Below the pieces are notes generated by a model that was not told the origin of the DNA, ran no database searches, and was given only the letters and a program-made list of their open reading frames with translations. Below, piece by piece: positions 25,826-35,274 of a DNA stretch of 64,000 bases; position 1 is the stretch's first letter, and every line of letters starts with the position of its first letter. A program made the position numbers and the translations under genes. Source of the stretch: Planktothrix rubescens CCAP 1459/22 (GTDB taxonomy: Bacteria; Cyanobacteriota; Cyanobacteriia; Cyanobacteriales; Microcoleaceae); contig LR882958.1 in assembly GCA_904830895.1 (NCBI GenBank), positions 2,226,001 to 2,290,000 on the forward strand. Reading direction: 5' to 3'.

Positions 25826-25975
25826 TGTTATAAGTAGTTGCACAAAATAAATTACCTAGTTGAGAGAGGGAACAGCCCCCCCAAACCCCCCGTGCACGGG
25901 GGGCTAGGGGGGGGGGAACGGGGTAGAGGATGTGTAATTAATTTTGTTTAGGTACTTAAATTACCAGTTATTTTT
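25826..25975. repeat. MITE-like inverted repeat with a GC-rich palindromic core, copy 1
   Basis: Imperfect inverted ends (TAAGTAGTTGCACAAAATAA and TTTTGTTTAGGTACTTA) flank an extreme core containing CCCCCCGTGCACGGGGGG. The core recurs at 49499-49571 and 53086-53160. The ends recur at 61305-61420 without the core. It follows the tnpB element directly. Confidence 0.65.
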
Positions 25976-25983
25976 AAGTCCAT

Positions 25984-27027
25984 CTAAATAGATTCAGAGG
26001 CGGGGGTCTGTAAAATAGTGATTAAGGATTTAAGAAAACTAGCTAGGGGAACTGCAATAATTAATCCGAGAAATCCGGCAATTCTAGCACCAATTAATAG
26101 AGAAAGTAAAATCAAAACGGGGTTTAATCCAGTAAATCCGCCTAATAATCGAGGCGCAATACCATTTTCTATAATTTGATCTACAATAATTGCTGTAATT
26201 AAAACTTTTACCCCTAACCAAATACTATTTAAAGCAACTAAAAAGCAGATTAAACCAATTCCTAAACTGGCTCCAAAGGGAAATAAAGCCATAACCCCAA
26301 TTACCATGCCAAATAATAAGCCAAAGGGAACTTGAATAATTACAAATGCCAAGGTCATCAGTGTTCCAATGAGTGTGGCTACGGAGGCTTGGCCAATGAA
26401 ATAATTCTTAAAGTTTTTCTTGAGTGCTAGGCGAATAGGAGTACGAATTCGGGCTGGAAATAGTTTGTACAAATCGTCCCAAAGCTGATCTCCATGTAAT
26501 AATAGATAAAATGTCATAGCTCCGGTGATCACCACATCTAATATTCGACTAAAAACCGTAAACACTCCTCCAATAAAATCTCCGCCTAAACTCTGAACTT
26601 GACTCGATAATTTTTCTAAAAGTTGAAAGGTGACTCCTCCGATATTAACTGGAATATGACGAATCATAGCCCAAGATTCTAAGGTTTTAACTTGTTGAGT
26701 CCCTGATTCAATCCAACTAGGAAAACGTTCTATTAAAGTATCAAACTGTTGAATGATCATGGGGATGAGGGTAATCCCTAAAATCATGAAAATAATTAAT
26801 GTGATTAATAAAACCCCTAAAATTGCGATTGTCCGTTTGAGTCCATAGTTTTGTAACCGTTGTACGGGATAATCTAAAAGAAATGATAATAGGGTAGCGG
26901 TGACAAAAATATTAATAATTGATTTAAAGTATTCTAAAGTTAGTAATAATAACCAACCATTTAAAACAAAAACTGGGATTGCTAATGCTATAACTAATAA
27001 TCGAAGCCACGAGTTTTTAGTATTCAT
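25984..27027 (-). CDS. AI-2E family transporter (PerM-type permease)
   Basis: The 347-residue protein belongs to the AI-2E transporter (PerM/YdiK, UPF0118) family. It has about eight hydrophobic segments: two N-terminal, a central amphipathic domain (LIERFPSWIESGTQQVKTLE) and a C-terminal block with LFGMVIGVMALFPFGASLGI and the hallmark ending PRLLGGFTGLNPVLILLSLL. Members move autoinducers or ions; the substrate here is not known. It stands alone on the minus strand. Confidence 0.88.
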   Translation of the reverse strand: MNTKNSWLRLLVIALAIPVFVLNGWLLLLTLEYFKSIINIFVTATLLSFLLDYPVQRLQNYGLKRTIAILGVLLITLIIFMILGITLIPMIIQQFDTLIERFPSWIESGTQQVKTLESWAMIRHIPVNIGGVTFQLLEKLSSQVQSLGGDFIGGVFTVFSRILDVVITGAMTFYLLLHGDQLWDDLYKLFPARIRTPIRLALKKNFKNYFIGQASVATLIGTLMTLAFVIIQVPFGLLFGMVIGVMALFPFGASLGIGLICFLVALNSIWLGVKVLITAIIVDQIIENGIAPRLLGGFTGLNPVLILLSLLIGARIAGFLGLIIAVPLASFLKSLITILQTPASESI

Positions 27028-27073
27028 TAAACTATTTAATGTTAATGATTAAAAGCTGACGCATTTGATTAAT

Positions 27074-27859
27074 TTATCTGATTGTCACTGAGGGTTGAGA
27101 CTGCGACCAAGCTGGATGGGAGAGTAGGGCTTCAATGACTCTAACGCCCCGTAACTGATTAGATAGGGGAAGATGACCCTTTGGGGCGGTTAAATCCCAG
27201 GTAAATCCTTGGGGGTAGCGTGTCCAATTGCGACCCGTGCGCCAGCCAATTTTAGGCCATAATTTATCCCAATTTTTATTCACACCCAGCCAAAGTTCTC
27301 GCTGGACAGAATAGCCGAATTTACCCTCGGAATGGATACACCAAAGGCTATCAATGGTTTGTAAATCCGTAATCGGGAATCGTTCAATTTCGGAAAAATA
27401 AAGCCACTTTCTTTGTACCGCAGAACTTCCGGCTAATTCACAAAGTTTTTGTACGCTTAATTTATCCGCTTCTAAAAAGTCTTGTTGGGCGAGTAAGGTT
27501 TGTAGGGGAATATAATCAATTCCGGTATCGGATTTTAAGGGAACAATTCCCGTAGGAAAATGAAGTTTTAAAAAATGACTCACTTTTTCGGAAGTGGGAA
27601 TAGCGGTATATAAAATTTGATAAACTTTACCGTTAATTAAACTAGGGGGATTAGATTGTTGTTTTAATAAAAATTCCATTAACACTTCCCAAACCGTTTC
27701 CCCACCTTGGGTTAATGTTTCTAATAGTTGGAATTGAGCCTTTGCTGAGGCACTAAAAAGCCCAGAGCGCAATTCATCCGCACTCATGGCATAGTTCTCT
27801 TGGGGGGAAGTGGTCAGGTCAGTCATGGGGCGTGGCATTAGGTAATTGGGGTTGAGCAT
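27074..27859 (-). CDS. gun4: GUN4 chlorophyll biosynthesis regulator
   Basis: GUN4 binds protoporphyrin IX and Mg-protoporphyrin and stimulates Mg-chelatase. The 261-residue protein has an N-terminal helical domain (about 30-110) and the GUN4 core with its conserved segments DYIPLQTLLAQQDFLEADKL, DLQTIDSLWCIHSEGKFGYS and WTRYPQGFTWDLTAPKGHLP. The ATG at 27859 is preferred for its AAGGTG ribosome-like site; 27826 (MTDLTTS) is an alternative. It follows rfaE2 on the same strand within about 45 bases. Confidence 0.92.
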   Translation of the reverse strand: MLNPNYLMPRPMTDLTTSPQENYAMSADELRSGLFSASAKAQFQLLETLTQGGETVWEVLMEFLLKQQSNPPSLINGKVYQILYTAIPTSEKVSHFLKLHFPTGIVPLKSDTGIDYIPLQTLLAQQDFLEADKLSVQKLCELAGSSAVQRKWLYFSEIERFPITDLQTIDSLWCIHSEGKFGYSVQRELWLGVNKNWDKLWPKIGWRTGRNWTRYPQGFTWDLTAPKGHLPLSNQLRGVRVIEALLSHPAWSQSQPSVTIR

Positions 27860-27901
27860 GGCATTCTTCACCTTGACTATTGTACAAGGATCGGTCAATA
27901 G

Positions 27902-28390
27902 TTAACCGTTGAGAATCCTTTGAATTAGGGCGCTGGTGGAGGAGGGGACTTCAATATTAATGAAGGCAACTTGACCCCCGTATGTTTGTACAATCGGGGC
28001 TTCTGGCAAGGTTTCTAAGGTATAGTCTCCACCTTTAACATAAATATCGGGTTTCAGGGTTTGGATGAGATAATCGGCGGTGGTTTCGGAAAAAATTACT
28101 ACCCCATCAATGGGCTTCAGACTAGCTAAGACTTCAGCCCGTTGTGCTTCTGGGACGATGGGGCGGGGAGGATGTCCGGGTTTTTGAGGTTTCAGGGTTT
28201 GGACAGATGAATCGCTATTTAATCCGACCACCAGTGATCGTCCTAATGCCTTAGCTGCCTGTAAATAGCGAACATGACCCGCATGAATTAAATCAAAACA
28301 ACCATTGGTAAAAACCAGGGGACGCCATCGTTGAGGATTCAAGGTGATGTCTTCTTGTAATTCGGTTAAGGTGTAAAGATAAGCAGTCAT
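27902..28390 (-). CDS. rfaE2: RfaE2-type heptose 1-phosphate adenylyltransferase
   Basis: The 162-residue enzyme activates D-glycero-beta-D-manno-heptose 1-phosphate with a nucleotide for LPS heptose synthesis. The nucleotidyltransferase motif FTNGCFDLIHAGHVRYL (HxGH-type) is at residues 28-44. VVGLNSDSSVQTLK, VIFSETTADYLIQTLKPDIY and VKGGDY complete the family pattern. It is a standalone version of the HldE C-terminal domain. It is upstream of gun4 with no shared pathway. Confidence 0.88.
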   Translation of the reverse strand: MTAYLYTLTELQEDITLNPQRWRPLVFTNGCFDLIHAGHVRYLQAAKALGRSLVVGLNSDSSVQTLKPQKPGHPPRPIVPEAQRAEVLASLKPIDGVVIFSETTADYLIQTLKPDIYVKGGDYTLETLPEAPIVQTYGGQVAFINIEVPSSTSALIQRILNG

Positions 28391-28574
28391 TCCAGTTAAT
28401 TGGGGAGGAAGAAATTTATTTAAGTCAGTCTATCCAGAGGTCTGAACCGATTAGAATTGTAACGTTTGTTGATCTTTAATCTCGAATATTTCCGAGCCAG
28501 CCCTACAAACTTAGGGTTAGGGAATATATCAACAAGCCCAAATCGAGATCATAACTTAGTTTACGGATCATTTA

Positions 28575-29408
28575 ATGAAAGCTACTTCTAGCCGTCAATT
28601 TTCTTCTACAACCTCTCTCATCCTGAAACTGGTTGGAGTTATTTTAATTTTCTCGTCCCTCGTGGATTTTCTGGTAATTTTGATTCCGCCCAATTTTCTC
28701 AACCGAGGCTGGCAAATTAGCGTTACCAGTGATTTAGTAGATCGAGGCATTGTCCCGATGGTGGGAATGGCCTTAGTCTTTATTGCTTTTTGGATGGATG
28801 CCGCCACCGAAGGGAATATCAAGCCAGCTAAACCCTTTGCGAGTTTAAGATTTTGGATAGCATTGCTGGCGAGTTTATTCGGGTTATTGTATCTTTTACT
28901 ATTTCCTTTGCATCTCAATAATACCCGTTTAGCCAGAGCCGAGGCCCTCGCAGAAATTAATCAACAAGCTACTCAAGCTCAAACTCAACTGGAAAGTCAA
29001 CTCGGAAGTCCCGAATTTCAGCAGCAAATTCAACAGAAAAAAACCCAGCTTAAAGATCAATTTGCCGGGTTAGCACAAAATCCCGAAGCTCTGAATCAAG
29101 CCCTTGCCAACCCGAATCTTCCTAACGAAGTTAGACAAATCTTAGAACAGTCTAAATCGAATCCCAAGGCTGTTGAGGAGTTTTTGAATCAACAGGCGGA
29201 TAATTTACCTACACAATTGTTAGGTCAAATTCGTGATCGCAAACAAGAACTGGAAAAACAAGCTAAAACTCAGTCCTTAAAATCGAGTTTGAGAACAGGA
29301 ATTAGTAGTTTATTATTAGCGATTGGCTATATTACTCTAGGTTGGACAGGGCTCAAAGGTTTAGGAATTTTACGCGGTGCAAATCGTCGTAAAACACCAA
29401 CCGCTTAA
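28575..29408 (+). CDS. HpsJ-like membrane protein
   Basis: The 277-residue protein has two N-terminal membrane helices (SLILKLVGVILIFSSLVDFL and the segment near residue 65), a third near 95-115, a long Gln/Glu-rich coiled-coil region (about 125-230) and a last helix near 240. This layout and the opening match the HpsJ family of hormogonium polysaccharide secretion, also found beside cyanoexosortases. No other hps genes are here. The neighbouring glycosyltransferase fits an envelope polysaccharide context. Confidence 0.62.
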   Translation: MKATSSRQFSSTTSLILKLVGVILIFSSLVDFLVILIPPNFLNRGWQISVTSDLVDRGIVPMVGMALVFIAFWMDAATEGNIKPAKPFASLRFWIALLASLFGLLYLLLFPLHLNNTRLARAEALAEINQQATQAQTQLESQLGSPEFQQQIQQKKTQLKDQFAGLAQNPEALNQALANPNLPNEVRQILEQSKSNPKAVEEFLNQQADNLPTQLLGQIRDRKQELEKQAKTQSLKSSLRTGISSLLLAIGYITLGWTGLKGLGILRGANRRKTPTA

Positions 29409-29620
29409 CAGTCATCAGTCATCAGTTATCAGTTATCAGTCATCAGTTATCAGTCATCAGTCATCAGTCATCAGTCATCAGTCATCAGTTATCAGTCATC
29501 AGTTATCAGTGGAAGAAATAAAATCTTGATTTTATTGATTCTATTACCCATTACCAATTACCCATTACCAATTACCCAAAACCCATTACCCATTACCTAT
29601 TCCCTATTCCCTATTCCTCC
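29405..29620. repeat. Two blocks of short tandem heptamers
   Basis: From about 29409 to 29511 runs a heptamer CAGTCAT/CAGTTAT, and from about 29545 to 29620 a second heptamer CATTACC/CTATTCC. Both are STRR-type. The blocks fill the gap between the HpsJ-like and glycosyltransferase genes. Confidence 0.85.
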
Positions 29621-29648
29621 TTCCCTGTTATAACTTTAATTATCCTTC

Positions 29649-30545
29649 ATGTTTTCAATTTATATTCTCACCGCAAACGAAGAAATTGATATTGCGGATT
29701 GTATTGAGTCTGCATTATTATCAGATGATGTGATTGTGGTGGATTCTTTGAGCCAAGATCGCACCGTTGAAATTGCCCAACAATATCCAGTTAGGGTGTT
29801 ACAACATCGTTTTGAAAGTCACGGAAAACAGCGCACATGGATGTTACAGGAAATTCCGACCAAACACGATTGGGTCTACATTTTAGAAGCCGATGAACGG
29901 ATGACTCCTGAATTGTTTACAGAATGTTTACAGGCGATTCAAAGTGATGATTATATTGGATATTATGTCGCCGAAAGAGTGATATTTTTGGGAAATTGGA
30001 TTCGACGCAGTACCCAATATCCTCGGTATCAAATGCGTCTATTTCGCAAGGATAAAGTTTGGTTTAACGATTATGGTCATACGGAACGGGAAGTTTGTGA
30101 TGGCCCGACGGGATTTATTCAAGAAACCTATCCCCATTACACCTGTAGTAAAGGGTTATCCCGTTGGATTGACAAACACAATCGTTACTCAACCGATGAA
30201 GCAGTAGAAACCATGCGACAGTTACAGACGGGAACTGTGAATTGGAAGGATTTATTATTAGGAAGTTCGGAAGTTGAACGACGACGAGCCTTAAAAGATT
30301 TATCCTTACGTTTACCGTTTAGACCTCTGATTCGCTTTGTTTATATGTACTTTTTATTGGGAGGATTTTTAGACGGTCGTTCTGGGTTTTCTTGGTGTGT
30401 TTTACAAGCCTTCTATGAATATTTGATTCTACTTAAAGTTTGGGAAGTTGAAAATTCTCCTCAACTTTATGATCTGGGTTTAGAGACTTCAAAAAAAGTC
30501 GAGTCCCAGAACGTTATCTCCAATCTGGGAACATCAGACTCTTAG
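29649..30545 (+). CDS. Family 2 glycosyltransferase, WaaE/KdtX-like
   Basis: The 298-residue enzyme has a GT-A fold. It opens with SIYILTANEEIDIADCIESA, carries DDVIVVDSLSQDRTVEIAQ, HGKQRTWMLQEIP and the metal-binding region YILEADERMTPEL near residue 90. The pattern resembles WaaE/KdtX glucosyltransferases that decorate LPS core. C-terminal hydrophobic and basic segments (LPFRPLIRFVYMYFLLGGFL) suggest membrane contact. The sugar and acceptor are not known. Confidence 0.87.
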   Translation: MFSIYILTANEEIDIADCIESALLSDDVIVVDSLSQDRTVEIAQQYPVRVLQHRFESHGKQRTWMLQEIPTKHDWVYILEADERMTPELFTECLQAIQSDDYIGYYVAERVIFLGNWIRRSTQYPRYQMRLFRKDKVWFNDYGHTEREVCDGPTGFIQETYPHYTCSKGLSRWIDKHNRYSTDEAVETMRQLQTGTVNWKDLLLGSSEVERRRALKDLSLRLPFRPLIRFVYMYFLLGGFLDGRSGFSWCVLQAFYEYLILLKVWEVENSPQLYDLGLETSKKVESQNVISNLGTSDS

Positions 30546-30755
30546 TTTTTATTTCATGCTTCAGGGTGCTTTTATCGGTTGATATTTCTTTTCTATATCA
30601 TCAAAAATCAAAGAATTATTATATTTTTAAATTGTTTAGTTAGGTTTCATACCCGCCGCGGGTGAAAACGCAATTTTCTATACAGAGCTACACTACGCAT
30701 AGCGCATCTGCGTAAGTCCTGATAAAATATAAACAAATTAAAATAACATCCCCCT

Positions 30756-33700
30756 ATGAAAATCCTGCACGGAACCTGGATTCCTGAAATAACAGGTGAT
30801 TTCATCGAACAAGGTGCATTTCATCTTTGGGTTGAAACTTCGACCCGCAAAACAAAGCGAAACCCAGATACACTCCATCCCCAACATCTAACAGCATCAA
30901 GTTTACAAGCGTTTGTGCAAAATGAAATAGGGATTTCTGAAGATTATTCGCGTTTAATCTCGAATCGGATTTCCCTTAAATACTTTGCCCTGCCAACCCT
31001 TAATCAGCAACCGCTTCCTTCCCCTGAATTAGCAAAATACTTAGAAACTGACCTAAACTTAGAATTTGAAGAATTTGCTACATGGGAAATTACAACTTAT
31101 CAATTGGTATCTAGTCGGAATACCTTTAATTCCCTCAACACAATTATCAAACTTCTTAAAGAAATCCACTTCCTCGCTCAACAAAACCCCTCAGAAATGA
31201 GCCTCGGTTCTGACCTCTTCTTTTGGTATCACTATACCCAATTATTTAAACAAATTCTTTACAAAGATCAATATATACCCGCTCTTAAATATCGTCAGCT
31301 TGCTTCTACTAAAACCGAAGGCAAACGTGCAACTCAAACTCCGTTATTTGAAATTTATTCCGGCTGGGAAATCATATCAGAACAATATCAATCCTTAATC
31401 ACTCAATCTGTCAACGCGATGCCTTTAGCCTGTGTATCGGGTTCTCTGGTTTCTCAAAATCCGATTAAATTTTATAACCCAGAAACCTTACTGCGTCACT
31501 TTTCTGAATGCTTACTGCATGAAATTGTTACCCAAACTCCCTTAACAGCTAAGTTTAATCAACAAATTGCTGATACATTAGTGCATCATTCTATTCATCA
31601 AAATCCCCAGAATCCCAGAACCAGTTCAGCAGATTTGGAAGAATATAAACAATGGTTAGTTTGGAAAGAAAAACTCATCCATAGCCAAACCGCAGCCGTC
31701 TTTGACCTGTGCTTTCAACTCCAAGAAGCCACTCAGGAACAGGATAATTGGCTAATTCATTTTTCAGTTTCCTCGAAACAAGATCCCTCCTTTAAGCTAT
31801 TATTAAAAGATTATTGGCAACAAACTCAAAAAAAGAAAAAAGAACTGCATAATTATGTAGGAAAAGATTTTGAGAAATACCTATTACTTAATTTAGGATA
31901 TGCCGCTAGAATGTATCCTAAACTTTGGCAGGGATTAGAAACAGATCAACCAGTTGGATTAGAATTAAATCTGATTGAAGCCTTTGAATTTCTCAAAGAA
32001 AGTGCCTGGATACTAGAAGATTCAGGATATAAAGTCATCATTCCCGCTTGGTGGACACCCCAAGGTCGTCATCGCGCTAAAATTCGTTTAAAAACGTCCT
32101 CTCGTTCTTCAGGACAAGCATCAGTTAGCAAAGGATTTTTTAATTTAGATACGTTAATTCAATATCAATATTCCCTATCCATTGGCGGTGAAGTTGTTAC
32201 GCCAAAAGAATGGGAACAACTCGTTAATGCTAAAACACATCTGATTCAATTTCGCGGTCAGTGGATGGAATTAGACCAACAAAAAATGCAGCAAATGTTG
32301 GAATTTTGGCAAAAACACACAGAAGAAAAACCGGAAATCAAGCTATTAGATTTCGTGAAAATGTCGGCTTCCTTAGAGGATGAATTAGAAGTTGAACATG
32401 ACTCAATATTATCCGATTTGATGGGGAAATTGCAGGATAAAAGTCAACTTACAATGGTGGGTGATATTCCCCAATTGCAAGGAACGTTAAGGGATTATCA
32501 AAAGCGGGGAGTATCCTGGTTACAATACTTAGAAAACTTAGGGTTAAATGGCTGTTTAGCTGATGATATGGGTTTGGGAAAATCCGTTCAGGTTATTGCT
32601 CGATTAGTTCAAGAAAAAGAAACAGTAGACTCAACTTTAACAACGTTATTAATTGCACCGACTTCAGTGATTGGGAATTGGCAAAAAGAGATTGAAAAGT
32701 TTGCACCCCATTTGCAAACTATTATACATCATGGTAGCGGTCGCATTCAAGATTTAGAAGCCTTTAAATCGACTTGTCTTAACTGTGATGTTGTAATCAC
32801 CTCTTTTACCTTAGTTCGTCAAGATGAAAAATTATTCAATCATCTTGAATGGCGACGAATTGTTGTTGATGAAGCTCAAAATATTAAAAATCCCAAAACC
32901 GCTCAAACTCGTGCAATATTAAAACTTTCGGCTCAATATCGATTAGCTTTAACCGGAACTCCAGTTGAAAATCGTCTCCTAGATTTATGGTCAATTTTTA
33001 ATTTTTTGAATCCCGGATATTTGGGGAAAGAAGCTCAATTTCGTAAGTCCTTTGAAATTCCTATTCAAAAGGATAATGACCGGATGAAATCTGCAACTTT
33101 AAAGAAACTTGTAGAGCCCTTAATTTTGAGACGAGTCAAGACTGATCCGTCAATTATTAATGATTTACCCGATAAAGTTGAGCAAAAAGTGTATTGTAAC
33201 TTAACCAAAGAGCAAGCCTCTCTGTATGAAGCGTTAGTGAAAGATGTGGCTGAAAAAATTAATGAGGTTGAAGGGATGAAGCGAAAAGGATTAATTTTAT
33301 CGACGCTGATGAAGTTAAAACAGATTTGTAACCATCCGGCGCAGTTTTTACAGGATGGAAGTGAATTTTCGGCGGCGCGATCGCAGAAATTACAACGATT
33401 AGCAGATATGGCAGAAGAAGCTATTTCAGAAGGAGAAAGTTTATTAGTTTTTAGCCAGTTTAAAGAAGTTTGTGATGGTTTAGAACGGCATTTTAAACAT
33501 CATTATCATTATAACACCTATTATATTCATGGGGGTACAAATCGCACGAAACGAGAACAAATGATTACTGAATTTCAAAATCCTGAGACCGAACCTTCTG
33601 TCTTTATTCTCTCTTTGAAAGCCGGAGGTGTGGGAATCACTTTAACAAAAGCAAATCATGTATTTCACTTTGATCGCTGGTGGAATCCGGCGGTGGAAGA

Positions 33701-33923
33701 TCAAGCAACGGATCGAGCTTTTCGGATTGGTCAAACGAAAAATGTATTTGTTCATAAATTTGTGGCTTTGGGAACTTTAGAAGAAAAAATTGATCAGATG
33801 ATAGAAGATAAGAAAAAACTTTCTTCTCAGGTTATTGGTAGTGATGAATCTTGGTTAACAGAATTAGATAATGAAGCGTTTAAACAGCTTATTCAATTGA
33901 ATAAACTGGCTTTATTGGAGTAG
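30756..33923 (+). CDS. SNF2-family DEAD/DEAH helicase
   Basis: This 1055-residue protein is a Swi2/Snf2-type DNA translocase. The N-terminal 550 residues form the SNF2-associated region (DUF3670-like). The ATPase core begins near 590: DDMGLGKSVQVIARL near 602 (Walker A), DEAQNIKNPKT near 704 (Walker B), LTGTPVENRLLDLWSIFNFL, then the C-terminal lobe with LVFSQFKEVCDGLERH, SLKAGGVGITLTKANHVFHF and DQATDRAFRIGQ. It lies 47 bases before a SWIM-domain gene, a known bacterial pairing thought to act in DNA repair or transcription recycling. Confidence 0.95.
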   Translation: MKILHGTWIPEITGDFIEQGAFHLWVETSTRKTKRNPDTLHPQHLTASSLQAFVQNEIGISEDYSRLISNRISLKYFALPTLNQQPLPSPELAKYLETDLNLEFEEFATWEITTYQLVSSRNTFNSLNTIIKLLKEIHFLAQQNPSEMSLGSDLFFWYHYTQLFKQILYKDQYIPALKYRQLASTKTEGKRATQTPLFEIYSGWEIISEQYQSLITQSVNAMPLACVSGSLVSQNPIKFYNPETLLRHFSECLLHEIVTQTPLTAKFNQQIADTLVHHSIHQNPQNPRTSSADLEEYKQWLVWKEKLIHSQTAAVFDLCFQLQEATQEQDNWLIHFSVSSKQDPSFKLLLKDYWQQTQKKKKELHNYVGKDFEKYLLLNLGYAARMYPKLWQGLETDQPVGLELNLIEAFEFLKESAWILEDSGYKVIIPAWWTPQGRHRAKIRLKTSSRSSGQASVSKGFFNLDTLIQYQYSLSIGGEVVTPKEWEQLVNAKTHLIQFRGQWMELDQQKMQQMLEFWQKHTEEKPEIKLLDFVKMSASLEDELEVEHDSILSDLMGKLQDKSQLTMVGDIPQLQGTLRDYQKRGVSWLQYLENLGLNGCLADDMGLGKSVQVIARLVQEKETVDSTLTTLLIAPTSVIGNWQKEIEKFAPHLQTIIHHGSGRIQDLEAFKSTCLNCDVVITSFTLVRQDEKLFNHLEWRRIVVDEAQNIKNPKTAQTRAILKLSAQYRLALTGTPVENRLLDLWSIFNFLNPGYLGKEAQFRKSFEIPIQKDNDRMKSATLKKLVEPLILRRVKTDPSIINDLPDKVEQKVYCNLTKEQASLYEALVKDVAEKINEVEGMKRKGLILSTLMKLKQICNHPAQFLQDGSEFSAARSQKLQRLADMAEEAISEGESLLVFSQFKEVCDGLERHFKHHYHYNTYYIHGGTNRTKREQMITEFQNPETEPSVFILSLKAGGVGITLTKANHVFHFDRWWNPAVEDQATDRAFRIGQTKNVFVHKFVALGTLEEKIDQMIEDKKKLSSQVIGSDESWLTELDNEAFKQLIQLNKLALLE

Positions 33924-33970
33924 TTGATTAGTTTTAATTTTGTAGTGTTTAAAAGGAGTAATTATCTATT

Positions 33971-34810
33971 ATGGCTCAATTTAGTCGCACTTGGTGGGGA
34001 AAACAATTTATTGAAGCGTTAGAAGCCTTTAGTGACCCGTCACGCTTGGGTCGAGGACGTTCTTATGCAAGGAATGGTAAGATTCTTAAGTCGAAAATTG
34101 ATCAGAATCGAATTACCGCAAAGGTTAAAGGTTCAATTAATCCCTACTTTGGGGTTTATAAAGAACCTCGATATAATACGACTATTGAAATTACACCAAT
34201 TAGTTCTAGTGATTGGTCGAAAGCGATTCAACATTTGTCTTCAAAAGCAAGTTTTGTGTCTAAATTATTAATGAATGAAGTTCCTGATAATATTGAGGAT
34301 GTGTTTTCGGATTTAGGTTTACATTTACTTCCCCAAAGCGAAAAAGACTTTAAAACAACTTGTTCTTGTCCAGATTGGTCAAATCCTTGTAAACATATTG
34401 CGGGGGTTTATTATTTAGTAGCTTCCCAATTAGATGATGATCCTTTTTTGCTTTTTCAATTGAGGGGTTTATCTAAAGATGTCCTCAAAGCGGAGTTATC
34501 TCAATCTCCTTTAGGGAAGATTTTATCTCAAGAATTGACAACCCAGGAAGTTTCTATACAACCCTCAATATCTTTCTATACGACTGTGGAAACAGAAGGC
34601 GTACCAGAGAAAATTAGTGCGCGAGAGTTTTGGTTAGGAACCCATCGACTTCCTCAAGTTGTTGAAGAAACTTCTTCTGTGAGTTTACCTGCAATTTTAA
34701 TTAAAAAACAAGGAGATTTTCCGGCTTTTTGGAAAAAGGAGGATTCTTTTATTCAAGTTATGGAGGAGTTTTACCGACGAGTCAAAACTAAAAATAAGAA
34801 CTTGATTTAG
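33971..34810 (+). CDS. SWIM zinc finger protein
   Basis: The 279-residue protein carries the SWIM motif CSCPDWSNPCKHIAGVYY (CxCx8CxH) near residue 137. The N-terminal half is typical of helicase-associated SWIM proteins (WWGKQFIEALEAFSDPSRLG, RGRSYARNGKI). It has a good AAAGGAG ribosome site. Placed directly behind the SNF2 gene, it is the likely nucleic acid- or protein-binding partner of the helicase. Confidence 0.92.
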   Translation: MAQFSRTWWGKQFIEALEAFSDPSRLGRGRSYARNGKILKSKIDQNRITAKVKGSINPYFGVYKEPRYNTTIEITPISSSDWSKAIQHLSSKASFVSKLLMNEVPDNIEDVFSDLGLHLLPQSEKDFKTTCSCPDWSNPCKHIAGVYYLVASQLDDDPFLLFQLRGLSKDVLKAELSQSPLGKILSQELTTQEVSIQPSISFYTTVETEGVPEKISAREFWLGTHRLPQVVEETSSVSLPAILIKKQGDFPAFWKKEDSFIQVMEEFYRRVKTKNKNLI

Positions 34811-34852
34811 CTTAGGAATAAATATTAGGTATTTTGAGGCTATACAAATGTC

Positions 34853-35184
34853 TTATTGTGACTTTACTAGCGTTTGCATAGGAAGCGAAGCGATCGCCAG
34901 ATTTCTTTCTAACAACAAATACAACAACCCAGTTTTTGTAATAGGATTCTTGATATATGTTTCTTCATATCTAAATTCTCGATCAGTATTTTTTTGTTGA
35001 CGGAGTACATAAATTTGATCAACTTTATATTTACGAAGATTAACATCACTGGTTAGTTTAATCCATTCCATGAGAACCATATACAAACTATTGGGATTTC
35101 TTGCTTTTAAATCCTCTGCTGCTCTGGATGAACCTTCAAGCATGGTTTTATCCAAATAGGTTTTACATTCAATCACAACTACTG
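34853..35184 (-). pseudogene. Bpu10I-type restriction endonuclease, C-terminal part
   Basis: This is the distal part of a type II restriction enzyme gene interrupted by the transposon at 35185-39157. It encodes VVIECKTYLDKTMLEGSS, AAEDLKARNPNSLYMVLMEW and LRKYKVDQIYVLRQQKNTDR, a pattern typical of the Bpu10I family. ECK is the second half of the PD-(D/E)xK catalytic motif. Joined to the part at 39158-39602 through one copy of TACTG, the frame is restored (...HLFDIPV / VVIECK...). It has no start of its own. Confidence 0.82.
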
Positions 35185-35274
35185 GGCGTAGAAATAGCGA
35201 AGCTGACACCAAGTGCAAAGTAGCCAGTGAAACTCCCTCAGTGTAAGGGTTTGAGCGACTGATTGATTTTTATA

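Noticed and set aside
29405-29620. Possible CRISPR array
   Set aside because: The units are 7-base heptamers with no unique spacers and no cas genes are nearby; this is STRR sequence.
34853-35218. Independent 121-residue gene
   Set aside because: Its first codons lie in the transposon end; the rest is the C-terminal part of the split nuclease.
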